The notes beneath the pieces are model-generated. The model worked only from the letters and a program-made list of their open reading frames with translations, ran no database searches and was not told where the DNA came from. The position numbers were made by a program, and so were the translations under genes. From Parabacteroides sp. (GTDB lineage Bacteria > Bacteroidota > Bacteroidia > Bacteroidales > Tannerellaceae), in assembly GCA_022775005.1 (NCBI GenBank), contig JALFJR010000022.1, positions 1 through 54,463 on the forward strand: 54,463 bases of DNA. Reading direction: 5' to 3'. Positions 44,422-53,185 of this stretch are shown here, in pieces; positions within the stretch are counted from its first letter, which is position 1; each line of letters opens with the position of its first letter.

Positions 44422-45320
44422 ACAATCTCTTTTTTATACTTTTCATCATGGATGTCGCCTACTCCTGCCCCCGCACCGGCTTCATTGACAAATTTGCCGA
44501 GGACGGGTACTTTATGTGTGGCTCCCATTCTATACCATTCGTATTCAATATCTACATGGCCGATGTCGATGGCTTGGTATCCTTTGCGGGCAAGGTCGTA
44601 GGCCATGACGGTAGCAGTAGGGCCTAAAGCCAGCAGAATAAGATACTCTTGTGGAGAATACTTCTTTATTTCGTGTACGATGGCCTCGTAGTGGTCGAAG
44701 GCATTCTTATTGGGTGCCAATATCCGTCGGATGGAATGTGCATTGTCGAACAGGTCGTTGCCCACACCCAACCGGCTTTTCTCGCCTTCGACCAGCAGGA
44801 TGTCTTTGCCTGCCCAGATTTGCTGCATGAGCTTGAAATATGAGGCACACGATGTCTTGTCGGCAAACATCATGTAACACCGGCTGATGAAGGCATTGTA
44901 GAATATTCTTTTGCGATGGATGTATTTGTACCACAATTTCCTGTAAAATGCCAGATGGAGTTTCCAGTGGCGACGTGTTTCTGCATTGTAGGAGGTTAAA
45001 TCGGTGAATATGTCTGGCAAGCATACGATGTGGTGGGGAATAGGGGTCGACAGCACCTCTTTCATTTTCTGTTGTAGCAGTGGCTGCTTAGTTTGGAAGG
45101 TAAGTGCTTGCCCGTTGGCTATTTTTATTTCGCCATCTCCCAAACGGCTGACTGAACAATGCGAATCAATAATGTGCCGTATGGTCTCTTCGATAGAGAC
45201 TACCCGTGGGGCCGGTACCACTTTTTGATAAAGCATATCCACAAAGAGGTAGCACGCATTTCGAACTATCAGGTAATAATCGAATGTACGGTTCCAAATG
45301 TTAACCAATAACTTTTTCAT
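44409..45320 (-). CDS. GT-D fold (DUF1792) glycosyltransferase
   Basis: 303 residues. It has the DUF1792/GT-D hallmark SRLGDGE (58-64), then IFYNAFISRCYM, LLVEGEKSRLGVGNDL and LLALGPTATVMAYDLARKG, ending with an acidic metal-type HVDIEYEW region. GT-D enzymes were first described in streptococcal adhesin glycosylation, where a DUF1792 protein transfers a sugar in a metal-dependent way. Here it sits among capsule genes. It overlaps the GH88/105-like gene by 20 nt and the GT2 gene by 13 nt. The segment is notably richer in G on the plus strand than most of the window. Confidence 0.86.
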   Translation of the reverse strand: MKKLLVNIWNRTFDYYLIVRNACYLFVDMLYQKVVPAPRVVSIEETIRHIIDSHCSVSRLGDGEIKIANGQALTFQTKQPLLQQKMKEVLSTPIPHHIVCLPDIFTDLTSYNAETRRHWKLHLAFYRKLWYKYIHRKRIFYNAFISRCYMMFADKTSCASYFKLMQQIWAGKDILLVEGEKSRLGVGNDLFDNAHSIRRILAPNKNAFDHYEAIVHEIKKYSPQEYLILLALGPTATVMAYDLARKGYQAIDIGHVDIEYEWYRMGATHKVPVLGKFVNEAGAGAGVGDIHDEKYKKEIVCRF

Positions 45321-46389
45321 ATTGATTCAATGTGTTAGACAGATACAATCCCATGCCTTGCGCAAACGGCATACGGTCGAATATGCGCGAATAAAAGCCG
45401 ATACCTTTGGTGTCGCCTTGTGCAAAGTCTATCGTACCATCCCGACGGGTGGCTTTCATAAGCGCTTTCTCAACACCGAAAGCGGCATGTAGGTAGCGTT
45501 TGTCGCCGGACAAACGGTAAGCATGGACAAACAACAGCCCGAATAAAGCACTGCCCGACGCTTCAAATCGCTCGTTGGGGTTGAATAGCATACAACTGAA
45601 TCCTCCATCCGGCTTCTGAAAAGGCAACAGGCGGTTACTCAAATTCAAAATCCGTTGTTCGTTGCCGGGCAAGTCGGGTGCTTCGATGAGTCCCAGCACA
45701 TACCAACCGCACCCACGCGCCCAATCAAAGACACCCAAGGGTTTGTGTGTAGTTAAATCATAGGCGTGTGGAGGAAATGTTCCTTCCCATATCCCCTTGT
45801 CGTATTCTTCGATTTGCCGGATAGCCAAATCGCTAAAACCGCATTGATGTAAAAAAGGGCAGACCAACCCGACGGTATCGACAAAACGGATGTGAGGTAA
45901 TGTCTTCCGGTAGGGGATGGTCCGTTCGTCTTTTTGATAGGATTCAAAGCGTTTTGTAATCTCTTTTTCCGTATCTATGGAGAGTGCGTTCTTTTTTTTC
46001 AATGCGTATGCCAACAACGATTGGTCTACCTGCCAAGTCTCTTTGGCGAATAACGAGGAATGGTGTTTGGCATACGCTTGGGCATCTTGTTCAGACAAGG
46101 CTAAAAGCAATCCGGCATCCTGCCAGCTTTGTATGGTGGAGGAGCGATAGTTCCCCCTCAACATATCCCAAAGAACCAGCCGGTCTTGCTCGGTCTTCTG
46201 CACCGTGGGGCTTTGGTGCAGCCATTGGCGTGCTTTCTTCTCCACGGCTTGTTGCCAGACCTTGCGGTCGGTCCATCGTCCTATGTGGATGCGGCTTTGC
46301 CATGTGTATAGCCCGATTCCACAATCGACGGAAAAGAACACAAAGGTTATTGCCCCGATGAGGGCAAGTAGGTAAATCAATAGAGTCAT
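45301..46389 (-). CDS. Membrane-anchored GH88/GH105-like protein
   Basis: 362 residues from the ATG at 46387-46389 (ATGA overlap with the pyruvyltransferase gene). The first 20 residues are a membrane helix or uncleaved signal. The rest is all-helical with the six-hairpin glycosidase marks of GH88/GH105 unsaturated glucuronyl/rhamnogalacturonyl hydrolases: VDTVG (170-174, where the catalytic Asp lies in GH105), WARGCGW (223-229, family form WxRGNGW), and EASGSALF (276-283). GH105 enzymes remove unsaturated uronic acids left by polysaccharide lyases. Why one sits in a biosynthetic locus is unclear; trimming, proof-reading or a non-catalytic role are all possible. Confidence 0.78.
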   Translation of the reverse strand: MTLLIYLLALIGAITFVFFSVDCGIGLYTWQSRIHIGRWTDRKVWQQAVEKKARQWLHQSPTVQKTEQDRLVLWDMLRGNYRSSTIQSWQDAGLLLALSEQDAQAYAKHHSSLFAKETWQVDQSLLAYALKKKNALSIDTEKEITKRFESYQKDERTIPYRKTLPHIRFVDTVGLVCPFLHQCGFSDLAIRQIEEYDKGIWEGTFPPHAYDLTTHKPLGVFDWARGCGWYVLGLIEAPDLPGNEQRILNLSNRLLPFQKPDGGFSCMLFNPNERFEASGSALFGLLFVHAYRLSGDKRYLHAAFGVEKALMKATRRDGTIDFAQGDTKGIGFYSRIFDRMPFAQGMGLYLSNTLNQYEKVIG

Positions 46390-47534
46390 AATGTCTGGAG
46401 TAATTGGCCGGCCTGGAGGGCTTTCGCCAAGTAGTCCGGCATGAATGTGCGGTAATGTTGTCGTATCTCCTCTTCGTGCGCCTGTAGCCATTGAAATCCA
46501 TTCACCAAGTCATCTTCTTGCTGCAACGACTGTACAGGCAGCACATAATGCTCTTCATTGCCAAACAGGTCGCGGGCTATGCCACGCGCCTTGACCGAAT
46601 ACCCCATTACCAACGTTGGCACTTGGGTGGAATAGGCGGCAATGGAGGCGTGTGTGCGAGCGGCCACCAAGAAGCGGCAACGGGCGATAAAGCCTTTCAG
46701 TTCTTCAGCGTTGTGGTCGTCAATAAGAACCACACGCCCGGTCTCTTTGAATTCGTCGTAGAGAAGTTGCAACGGTTTCCGGTCGTCGTTGTGGCTCCAC
46801 ACCACATGAGGAATGAGTGCCACCTGCATATCAGTGATGTTGATGATGTGGCGAACCAGCTTCTTATAGTTCAAAAGAGTCATTCCGGCTGTTCCTTCGT
46901 GCCCGATAATCATGGGACTGACATTGATGCCTACCGTGTTGCCTGCAGCAAAGCCTTCGGGCAGAGGAAGGTCGGTGCGGTTGAGCAGGAAAGCCGGGTC
47001 GGGAAAGAGGGAGACTTGGGCGATGCCGTTCCGTTTCATGGCCTCGTAGGTGATGCTTTCGCGGGCAAAGATGTGGGTGTACGAGCGTAAATCGTCCAAC
47101 ATATCGCCTTTGATAGCTTCCGGTTCAACAGAACATCCCCACAGGATGGTTTTTATGCCTTGTTTGCGGAGATGCTTGTTGACCAAGTAGATGAAGGCCG
47201 GCACTCCGTAGCAATAATTGTCTCCGCCAATAGAGAGGGCATAGTGGTCGGGAGTGGCTTCTTGAAAAATGGGACGAAAGCTGGCACGGTCGAACGCCTC
47301 TTTGTCTCCTAAGCGATGGTGTATGAAGGCTTTCCAATATTCTACAGTGAAGCGGGACAGTGGTGCTTGTGCTACCCGAAGGGTGCAGATGGCTTCCAAC
47401 CCGTATCGTCGGTCTTCATCGGGTTTGTTTGAAAACAGCGTGGCGCCGGCCGGCATTATTTTCAGTGTGGAGCGCACAATGGCTTCGCATCCATGGTTGC
47501 CGCTGCCACCGTGAGGATATAGCAGGAGTTTCAT
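46386..47534 (-). CDS. Polysaccharide pyruvyl transferase family protein
   Basis: 382 residues. It starts with LLLYPHGGSGNHGCEAI, the N-terminal glycine-rich loop of the family, and contains LSIGGDNYCYG, LWGCSVEPE, FARESITYEAM, LFPDPAFLL and the late ARTHASIAAYS motif with its conserved R-T-H. Members (WcaK, CsaB) use phosphoenolpyruvate to add ketal pyruvate to sugars, giving negative charge. It overlaps the GH105-like gene and the upstream GT2 gene by ATGA. Within this family some proteins have other sugar substrates, so the exact product is open. Confidence 0.88.
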   Translation of the reverse strand: MKLLLYPHGGSGNHGCEAIVRSTLKIMPAGATLFSNKPDEDRRYGLEAICTLRVAQAPLSRFTVEYWKAFIHHRLGDKEAFDRASFRPIFQEATPDHYALSIGGDNYCYGVPAFIYLVNKHLRKQGIKTILWGCSVEPEAIKGDMLDDLRSYTHIFARESITYEAMKRNGIAQVSLFPDPAFLLNRTDLPLPEGFAAGNTVGINVSPMIIGHEGTAGMTLLNYKKLVRHIINITDMQVALIPHVVWSHNDDRKPLQLLYDEFKETGRVVLIDDHNAEELKGFIARCRFLVAARTHASIAAYSTQVPTLVMGYSVKARGIARDLFGNEEHYVLPVQSLQQEDDLVNGFQWLQAHEEEIRQHYRTFMPDYLAKALQAGQLLQTL

Positions 47535-48511
47535 TTTTTAGATTGAATTGAAAAATAGATATAAAAGATGAGAGATAACCTGTGTATGATGGCTTTCTTA
47601 ATCCAACTGCTGCATGAAAAAATGGACGTGAAGAGTGTCAAATCGTCAATTTCTGGTATTGAAAGGATGGTTCGCAAGTAGGCTACGTTTTTGTCCGGCA
47701 GATGCGGATATAGGAAAAGTCCATCGTAAACGATGCCCCACAACCGTTTATACATATAAGCTTGCGACACGGGCAGCCACAATTTATGCCTTCGGTAGAA
47801 CGAACGCAACATTTTCCATTGCCGATAATCCGTATCGAATTGGTCAGGACGCAGTTTGCTCGACAATGTTCCGCTTCCAAGTATGCGATAGTGATAAAGG
47901 CTTCTGTCTATGCAGGTGATGGTGTGCACGTGCTCCAAGTATTGATAGTTGAACAACAGGTCTTCGCCGTATGATACCTGTGGGTCGAACTGAACCTGAT
48001 GACGTTGGATAATTTCATTTTTGTACAATTTCACAACCGGCCCATATAATAGATGTCGCTCGTTCAACATCACAAATTGTTCTGCATGGCGACCGGTCAG
48101 TTCGAAAGTCAATGATTGACTTGCTATGTAATGTTTTGAACTTCCGTCTTTGAACTCTTGGGTTAACCCGCATACTGCCAAATCCGCTTTCCCCTTTTTC
48201 AATCGGCAAGCCATTGTCGAGAGGTAATCGGCATTTACCCAATCGTCGCTGTCAATAAAACTGATGTATTCGCCTTTGGCTTGTGCCAGTCCTCTATTTC
48301 GGGCGGATGATACTCCTTGGTTGGTTTGATGAATGACTTGAATCCGTGTATCTTTTTCAACCCATTGGTCGCATAGCTCACTGCTGCCATCGGTAGAGCC
48401 ATCATCCACTAAGATGCATTCAAAGTCGGTATAGTCTTGCCCGACTACCGATTGGAGGCAATCGTCCAAATAGGGTTTTACGTTATATACGGGTATTATG
48501 ATGGAAATCAT
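47531..48511 (-). CDS. Glycosyltransferase family 2
   Basis: 326 residues. ISIIIPVYNVKPYLDD, DDGSTDGSS and FIDSDDWVN form the GT2 core; VSYGEDLLFNYQYL is the downstream acidic motif. The C-terminus is a hydrophobic helix (RLSLIFYIYFSIQ), probably a membrane contact. It overlaps the pyruvyltransferase gene and the acyltransferase gene by 4 nt each. It lies in the block of reversed GC skew (about 44.4-49.0 kb). Confidence 0.9.
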   Translation of the reverse strand: MISIIIPVYNVKPYLDDCLQSVVGQDYTDFECILVDDGSTDGSSELCDQWVEKDTRIQVIHQTNQGVSSARNRGLAQAKGEYISFIDSDDWVNADYLSTMACRLKKGKADLAVCGLTQEFKDGSSKHYIASQSLTFELTGRHAEQFVMLNERHLLYGPVVKLYKNEIIQRHQVQFDPQVSYGEDLLFNYQYLEHVHTITCIDRSLYHYRILGSGTLSSKLRPDQFDTDYRQWKMLRSFYRRHKLWLPVSQAYMYKRLWGIVYDGLFLYPHLPDKNVAYLRTILSIPEIDDLTLFTSIFSCSSWIKKAIIHRLSLIFYIYFSIQSKK

Positions 48512-49074
48512 CGTACAAATCCAATGGAATAAGTTAATTTTTGTTTCATCTCTTCTTTCTTCACTACAGAGATTTGATGAATCGTGTATGATTCATCAAA
48601 TACAGCTGTATTTGCCATTTGCGCCTTGCGCTTGTTGACATAATCGTCGAAAGTGCCTACAACTTTGGCCGGATTGCCTACAGCTACTGAATTGTCCGGA
48701 ATGGAACGGCTTACTACAGAACCGGCACCGATAATCACATTGTTTCCAATGTGCGTATTGGGCAATACAATCGTTCCGGCACCTATGAAAACGTCGTTGC
48801 CAATGGTTACTTTTCCAATCAGGGTATATCCTAAAGGTCGTTTAGTGCTGGCATCGTGGGCAAGGATGTGCACTCGAGGAGCAAGTGTTACCCTGTCACC
48901 AATTTCGATAAGCCAACAATGTCCGGGGTCGATGATACATTCTCCCATCACATGACAATCTTTACCCATTTTCAAACCATTTGAAATCGCAATATCCAAC
49001 TGACTACGATCATCTATATGAAGAATTCTGTGTCTGATGAACGCTCTGATAAATAGATAGATATCCGCAATCAT
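48508..49074 (-). CDS. Hexapeptide-repeat acetyltransferase (maltose-acetyltransferase-like)
   Basis: 188 residues. Beta-helix repeats run from about residue 35 to 145 and contain VHILAHDAST (catalytic-type histidine), GKVTIGNDVFIGAGTIVLPN, HIGNNVIIGAGSVVSRSIP and VAVGNPAKVVG, the signature of the galactoside/maltose O-acetyltransferase group. It is likely to O-acetylate a sugar of the polymer using acetyl-CoA in the cytoplasm. It overlaps the GT4 gene and the GT2 gene by ATGA. The last 40 residues lack repeats and are charged. Confidence 0.9.
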   Translation of the reverse strand: MIADIYLFIRAFIRHRILHIDDRSQLDIAISNGLKMGKDCHVMGECIIDPGHCWLIEIGDRVTLAPRVHILAHDASTKRPLGYTLIGKVTIGNDVFIGAGTIVLPNTHIGNNVIIGAGSVVSRSIPDNSVAVGNPAKVVGTFDDYVNKRKAQMANTAVFDESYTIHQISVVKKEEMKQKLTYSIGFVR

Positions 49075-50213
49075 AATATTTGTTCTATCTCTTGCAGCAA
49101 CCGTTCTTTATTAAATCTACGCCCGCCCTCTGCTGTCTTTTTCTTATATTTGACATAAAGCGAATCATCCGTCAGTACACTTTTCATTGCCTCATATAAT
49201 CCATTCTCTGAATTCTCACATCGGATTCCATATTCACTATTCCCCAACAATTCATCTGTGCCAGAACAATCTGTACTAATCACAGGAGTTCCAATAATCA
49301 AAGCTTCTATAATAACAGAACTAAACCCTTCCGCATACGAAGCGCATACAAGCCAATCAGCATGCTTTATATATGGGTAAGGATTATCCTTATTTCCACA
49401 AAGAGTCACGCAATCATCAAGTTCGTTACTATTGATATAAGATTGAAGCTCTTTGCGAAGCAATCCATCTCCAACTATATCAATACGGAAACGGAATCCC
49501 TCTGATTTAAGTCTGACAGCAATATTCAACAATCTATCATATCCTTTTACTTCTGACAATCTACCCACACAAACAAAGTTCACTCTTGAATCCTCCTTGT
49601 TTACACTCAAATCTTTTGCGAATTTTTCCAATGCCCTCTTCCTAACACTCTCATCTTCGACAATATTATAGCATGTAACAACATTCATCTTGCTATCGAT
49701 TTTGTCTTTGAAATTTTCAACCACTCCCTGCGACACACCAATAATAACATCAAACTGTGAGTACACTTTCTGAAACACCAACCGCTCCTCATCTGTTACA
49801 TTTCTGAAACCAGCACCATAATGCAGCCATGCCAACTTTCTCGATCGCTTATTTGAAGAGTGAGCGATGAATGTTGTTGGCAATCCTTCATACCACGCTA
49901 TTTCGGTATCATACTCACTTCCTACAAATAATCGATGTATTATCTTCTTGTTTAATCTGTTAAACAGAAAATTAAAGAGCTTATATTTATACTTATTTGT
50001 ATTGTCAATCAAATATTTATAATGGACATGAGACTTCAATGAATCCTCAAAAATACAATCATAACCCTCATATACGCTCTTACGAAAGACAGACACAACT
50101 GTGACATCATATTGGAATGGAGACAAATTATTAACAAGAGATATCAGCACTCTCTCAGCTCCACCCACCATCATTGATTCTATCAGAAAAAGCAATTTCT
50201 TTTTTCTTGCCAT
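49071..50213 (-). CDS. Glycosyltransferase family 4
   Basis: 380 residues, GT-B. N-terminus LLFLIESMMVGGAERVLISL, donor domain FVCVGRLSEVKGYDRLL, and ASYAEGFSSVIIEALIIGTP with the E-x7-E pair. It is a paralogue of the GT4 gene at 51144 (shared LLFLIESxxxGGAExV start, the EGLPT/EGFAT segment, an AHSSN/AHSTN motif and the ISTDCSGT/VTTACSGM end), but is far more AT-rich. It starts 4 nt after the GT2 stop and overlaps the acetyltransferase by ATGA. Confidence 0.9.
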   Translation of the reverse strand: MARKKKLLFLIESMMVGGAERVLISLVNNLSPFQYDVTVVSVFRKSVYEGYDCIFEDSLKSHVHYKYLIDNTNKYKYKLFNFLFNRLNKKIIHRLFVGSEYDTEIAWYEGLPTTFIAHSSNKRSRKLAWLHYGAGFRNVTDEERLVFQKVYSQFDVIIGVSQGVVENFKDKIDSKMNVVTCYNIVEDESVRKRALEKFAKDLSVNKEDSRVNFVCVGRLSEVKGYDRLLNIAVRLKSEGFRFRIDIVGDGLLRKELQSYINSNELDDCVTLCGNKDNPYPYIKHADWLVCASYAEGFSSVIIEALIIGTPVISTDCSGTDELLGNSEYGIRCENSENGLYEAMKSVLTDDSLYVKYKKKTAEGGRRFNKERLLQEIEQIL

Positions 50214-50217
50214 AGGT

Positions 50218-51147
50218 TCATTTTAGATATTGCAAAAATTGCCAGCGACGTCTCAGACTAACAAGAAAACCTGGGACGAACAATAACCACACATAAAGAC
50301 TCTCACATTTCTTAATGTATCTATACTCTCCAGCCAAGCAACAACATGAAATAAACTGTATAACAGTATTGACTATCCAAGACGTTCCCTGAATCAAAGA
50401 ATCTCTTTTCGCCTTCCTGTATTTGTTTACTCTTAACTGGGTATTAAACAACATGGCATATCCCATCGGATTCTCTTTTAATAACTTCCAAGAAGAATTG
50501 GTCAAACCATCGGGTTGGTAGTCGCATAAATATGTCACTTTGTCAAACCATCTTAGCTTGTAGCCATCTAAAGCTATTTTGTCCCATATTACTGCTTCGG
50601 GCGTAAATTTTTCTCCTTTCCAAACCGGGAAAACATATTTTTGTAGTTTTTCCGTAAAAAACACTTCAGCCATATCAGCTTGTAGGTTCCATTTGGCACG
50701 TTCTAAATTGGTCGCATCGCAATAACCCGTTACTGCATCTATCAAAGGAATTCGATGCAGGGGCTTTCCATCAAGCCCTCCTCTTATTCCAGATATACCA
50801 ATGTAGGAAGAATCGTCGGTCAATGTAGAAAAAGCATCCTTGATAAAGGTAATGGCATCGGGCATTAAGAAATCGTCAGAATCAACGATAAAGAAATATT
50901 CGCCTTTAGCCCATTGCAATGCCTTGTTGATGGCTCGTTGCTTACCGCCATTTTCTACTACGTGATATCGGATAGGAAAATAGTTGGATTCTGACATCCA
51001 TTGTTGAAACAATTGGTTGGTATGGTCGGTGGAGCCATCATTGATGACTAACCATTCAAAATCGTGACAATCTTGTCGCCGAAGTGAATGGTATAATCGG
51101 CTGAGTGTATGTGCTCTGTTGTAGGTAGGAGTAAATATGGTAATCAT
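50218..51147 (-). CDS. Glycosyltransferase family 2
   Basis: 309 residues. TIFTPTYNRAHTL, NDGSTDHTN and IVDSDDFLMPD mark the GT2 core, and LCDYQPDGLTNSSWK is shared with the gene at 36824 (EYRPDG). The last 40 residues have a hydrophobic helix (LYVWLLFVPGFLVSL). The two GT2 genes of this subgroup stand at opposite ends of the locus, hinting at an old duplication or two merged gene sets. It overlaps the GT4 gene upstream by ATGA. Confidence 0.9.
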   Translation of the reverse strand: MITIFTPTYNRAHTLSRLYHSLRRQDCHDFEWLVINDGSTDHTNQLFQQWMSESNYFPIRYHVVENGGKQRAINKALQWAKGEYFFIVDSDDFLMPDAITFIKDAFSTLTDDSSYIGISGIRGGLDGKPLHRIPLIDAVTGYCDATNLERAKWNLQADMAEVFFTEKLQKYVFPVWKGEKFTPEAVIWDKIALDGYKLRWFDKVTYLCDYQPDGLTNSSWKLLKENPMGYAMLFNTQLRVNKYRKAKRDSLIQGTSWIVNTVIQFISCCCLAGEYRYIKKCESLYVWLLFVPGFLVSLRRRWQFLQYLK

Positions 51148-52295
51148 TTTTGCAGTAAGTCTTCAATAGGTTTCATCAATGCCTCCAAGGTGAATTCTTT
51201 TCCTCGGGCGGTGGCTTTCTCTTTGTAGTGGGCCAGCTGTTCGGGGTGGTCGAGCAACTGTTTGATACCTGCTAACAAAGCATCTTCCGAATTCTCTGTA
51301 ATGATGCCGCATTCCCCCTCTTTCAGCAGTTCGCCCATGCCGGAGCATGCGGTCGTGACGACTGGGAGTCCCAAGATGAGCGCTTCAGTGACCGCCGTGC
51401 TATACCCTTCGCTAATCGAAGAGCAGACAAATAAATCGGATTGAGCCATAAAGGCGTATGGGTTGGTTTGAAAGCCCCATAACGTTACGCTCTTTTCTAA
51501 TTGTTTTTCTTGAATGTAGTGTTGCAGCATTTCACGTTCTTCCCCATCTCCTACAATCCATAGTTCGAAAACATATCCATCTTTTTGCAGACGTGTAGCG
51601 ATATGGAGCAAGCGGGAGTATGCTTTTTGTTTGGTAAGCCGCCCGATGGTGGCCAATCGTACTCCTTTCGGTTTAGGTAACTGTAAAAGTTGCTGTGACT
51701 GTTCTATGATGGATTGGCTGTCAATAGGATTGTATAGTGTCTGTATATGTGCTTGTTGATTAGTGAATAGATGCCTAAAAGACGCTTCTGCAGTTTGCGA
51801 TACACAAACTATGTCGTGATATTGCCGATAGACTTCATTTTCTTCGGATTGGCTTTTATATAGTTGTTTTGTCCAATGAAAGTTTTTCAAATCTATGTGT
51901 ACCCAAGCAATCATCTTGGCTTGCTGATTGGTGGAGTGAGCCAATAACTTGGTAGCGAATCCTTCTACAAAAGCCACCTCTACCTCTGCGTGGTGCGGCA
52001 CGAACCATCTGTACACCATCCGTAAGGGAAGCCATGAATAGATCAATTTATATTTGAGTTGATAAATCAACTTTCTTATCCCTTTCACTTGTTCCGGATT
52101 GGGAAGTAAAGACGTATAGTGCACATATGGCTTTACATCATTTATGTATTTGCCGCAATCGACGATGCAACACAGTGTGACATCAAACTTGTTTGAGTCG
52201 AGATGTCGCAACAAGGTGGTCAATACTTTTTCTGCTCCGCCGCCGGAGAGGGATTCGATGAGGAAGAGAAGAGGCTTTTTGGGAGGATTATGCAT
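51144..52295 (-). CDS. Glycosyltransferase family 4
   Basis: 383 residues from the ATG at 52293-52295. An open frame with a TTG start reaches 52349, but the family start is the LLFLIESLSGGGAEKVL segment shortly after the ATG. GT-B: donor domain LATIGRLTKQKAYSRLL, SSISEGYSTAVTEALILGLP with the E-x7-E pair. Paralogous to the gene at 49071. Plus strand G exceeds C along most of this gene, unlike its neighbours. It overlaps the GT2 gene by ATGA, and a 75-nt gap separates it from the gene upstream. Confidence 0.88.
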   Translation of the reverse strand: MHNPPKKPLLFLIESLSGGGAEKVLTTLLRHLDSNKFDVTLCCIVDCGKYINDVKPYVHYTSLLPNPEQVKGIRKLIYQLKYKLIYSWLPLRMVYRWFVPHHAEVEVAFVEGFATKLLAHSTNQQAKMIAWVHIDLKNFHWTKQLYKSQSEENEVYRQYHDIVCVSQTAEASFRHLFTNQQAHIQTLYNPIDSQSIIEQSQQLLQLPKPKGVRLATIGRLTKQKAYSRLLHIATRLQKDGYVFELWIVGDGEEREMLQHYIQEKQLEKSVTLWGFQTNPYAFMAQSDLFVCSSISEGYSTAVTEALILGLPVVTTACSGMGELLKEGECGIITENSEDALLAGIKQLLDHPEQLAHYKEKATARGKEFTLEALMKPIEDLLQK

Positions 52296-52370
52296 ATTAG
52301 CTTTATCTGCATTAAATTGTGCGTATGTGAAAAAGGGTTTGGAAGGCAATCAATTAAATTTTGCAGTTTG

Positions 52371-53183
52371 CTAATTATTAGGAATGTCTTTTTGGGATGA
52401 AAATTTAAATTTTTCATATAAACAAACTAACCTATAAAGCAATGAATAGAAAATACGTGATAGCTTGTATTTCCTAATTTCACTCTGTTGGATATTAAAA
52501 TCATAATCTTCTAATATGTATGCAGGAATAATTTCTAATAAAACTTTTCTTCGTTCAGATTTTAGTAAATGTAAGGACGTACTTGAAATGCCATCTGTAT
52601 TATAATAGGCGATATCTTCATTTATGTATTTTATCGAACATTTGTTTATGATTATACAATAGAAGAAAAATTTCCAATCGGATACTAATTTTAAATTTTC
52701 ATCATATAAGCCATATTGGTTGAATAAACATCTTCTTATGAATGTCGCTTGGTGGCAAAGCGTCCCTTTTATCATATCATAGCAACTAATATAGTCACTA
52801 TGCATTCCATAGTGACGTCTGTTCTGTTTATCTAATATGATAACATTTCCATTAATGATGTCAGCGTCAATTTTCTTCTGAAACACTTTTTTTAGAACAT
52901 CGAATGAAACCAATCCATCTCCCGAATTTAAAAACAAGCAGTACTCCCCTTTTGCCACTTTAATTCCTTTGTTCATGGCATTATATATTCCCTTGTCCGG
53001 TTCGCTCACCCAATAGGTAATATACGAACTGTACTTTTCTATCAATTCCTTACTGCCATCGGTACTGCCGCCATCAATGATAATCCATTCAAACTCTTTC
53101 CAAGTTTGAGTGATTACACTATCAATGGTTTTCTGGAGACCAGATTTGTTGTTAAGATTTACAGTAATGATAGAAAGTTTCAT
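52371..53183 (-). CDS. Glycosyltransferase family 2
   Basis: 270 residues from the ATG at 53181-53183, 2 nt after the ABC ATPase stop; a TTG at 53189 is in frame. LSIITVNLNNKSGLQKT, DGGSTDGSKELIEKY and FLNSGDGLV place it in the WcaA/PglI-like GT2 group, in which the metal motif is N-S-G-D rather than D-x-D. The gene is very AT-rich. A TTTTT-rich tail follows in the 75-nt gap. Sugar unknown. Confidence 0.88.
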   Translation of the reverse strand: MKLSIITVNLNNKSGLQKTIDSVITQTWKEFEWIIIDGGSTDGSKELIEKYSSYITYWVSEPDKGIYNAMNKGIKVAKGEYCLFLNSGDGLVSFDVLKKVFQKKIDADIINGNVIILDKQNRRHYGMHSDYISCYDMIKGTLCHQATFIRRCLFNQYGLYDENLKLVSDWKFFFYCIIINKCSIKYINEDIAYYNTDGISSTSLHLLKSERRKVLLEIIPAYILEDYDFNIQQSEIRKYKLSRIFYSLLYRLVCLYEKFKFSSQKDIPNN

Positions 53184-53185
53184 AC

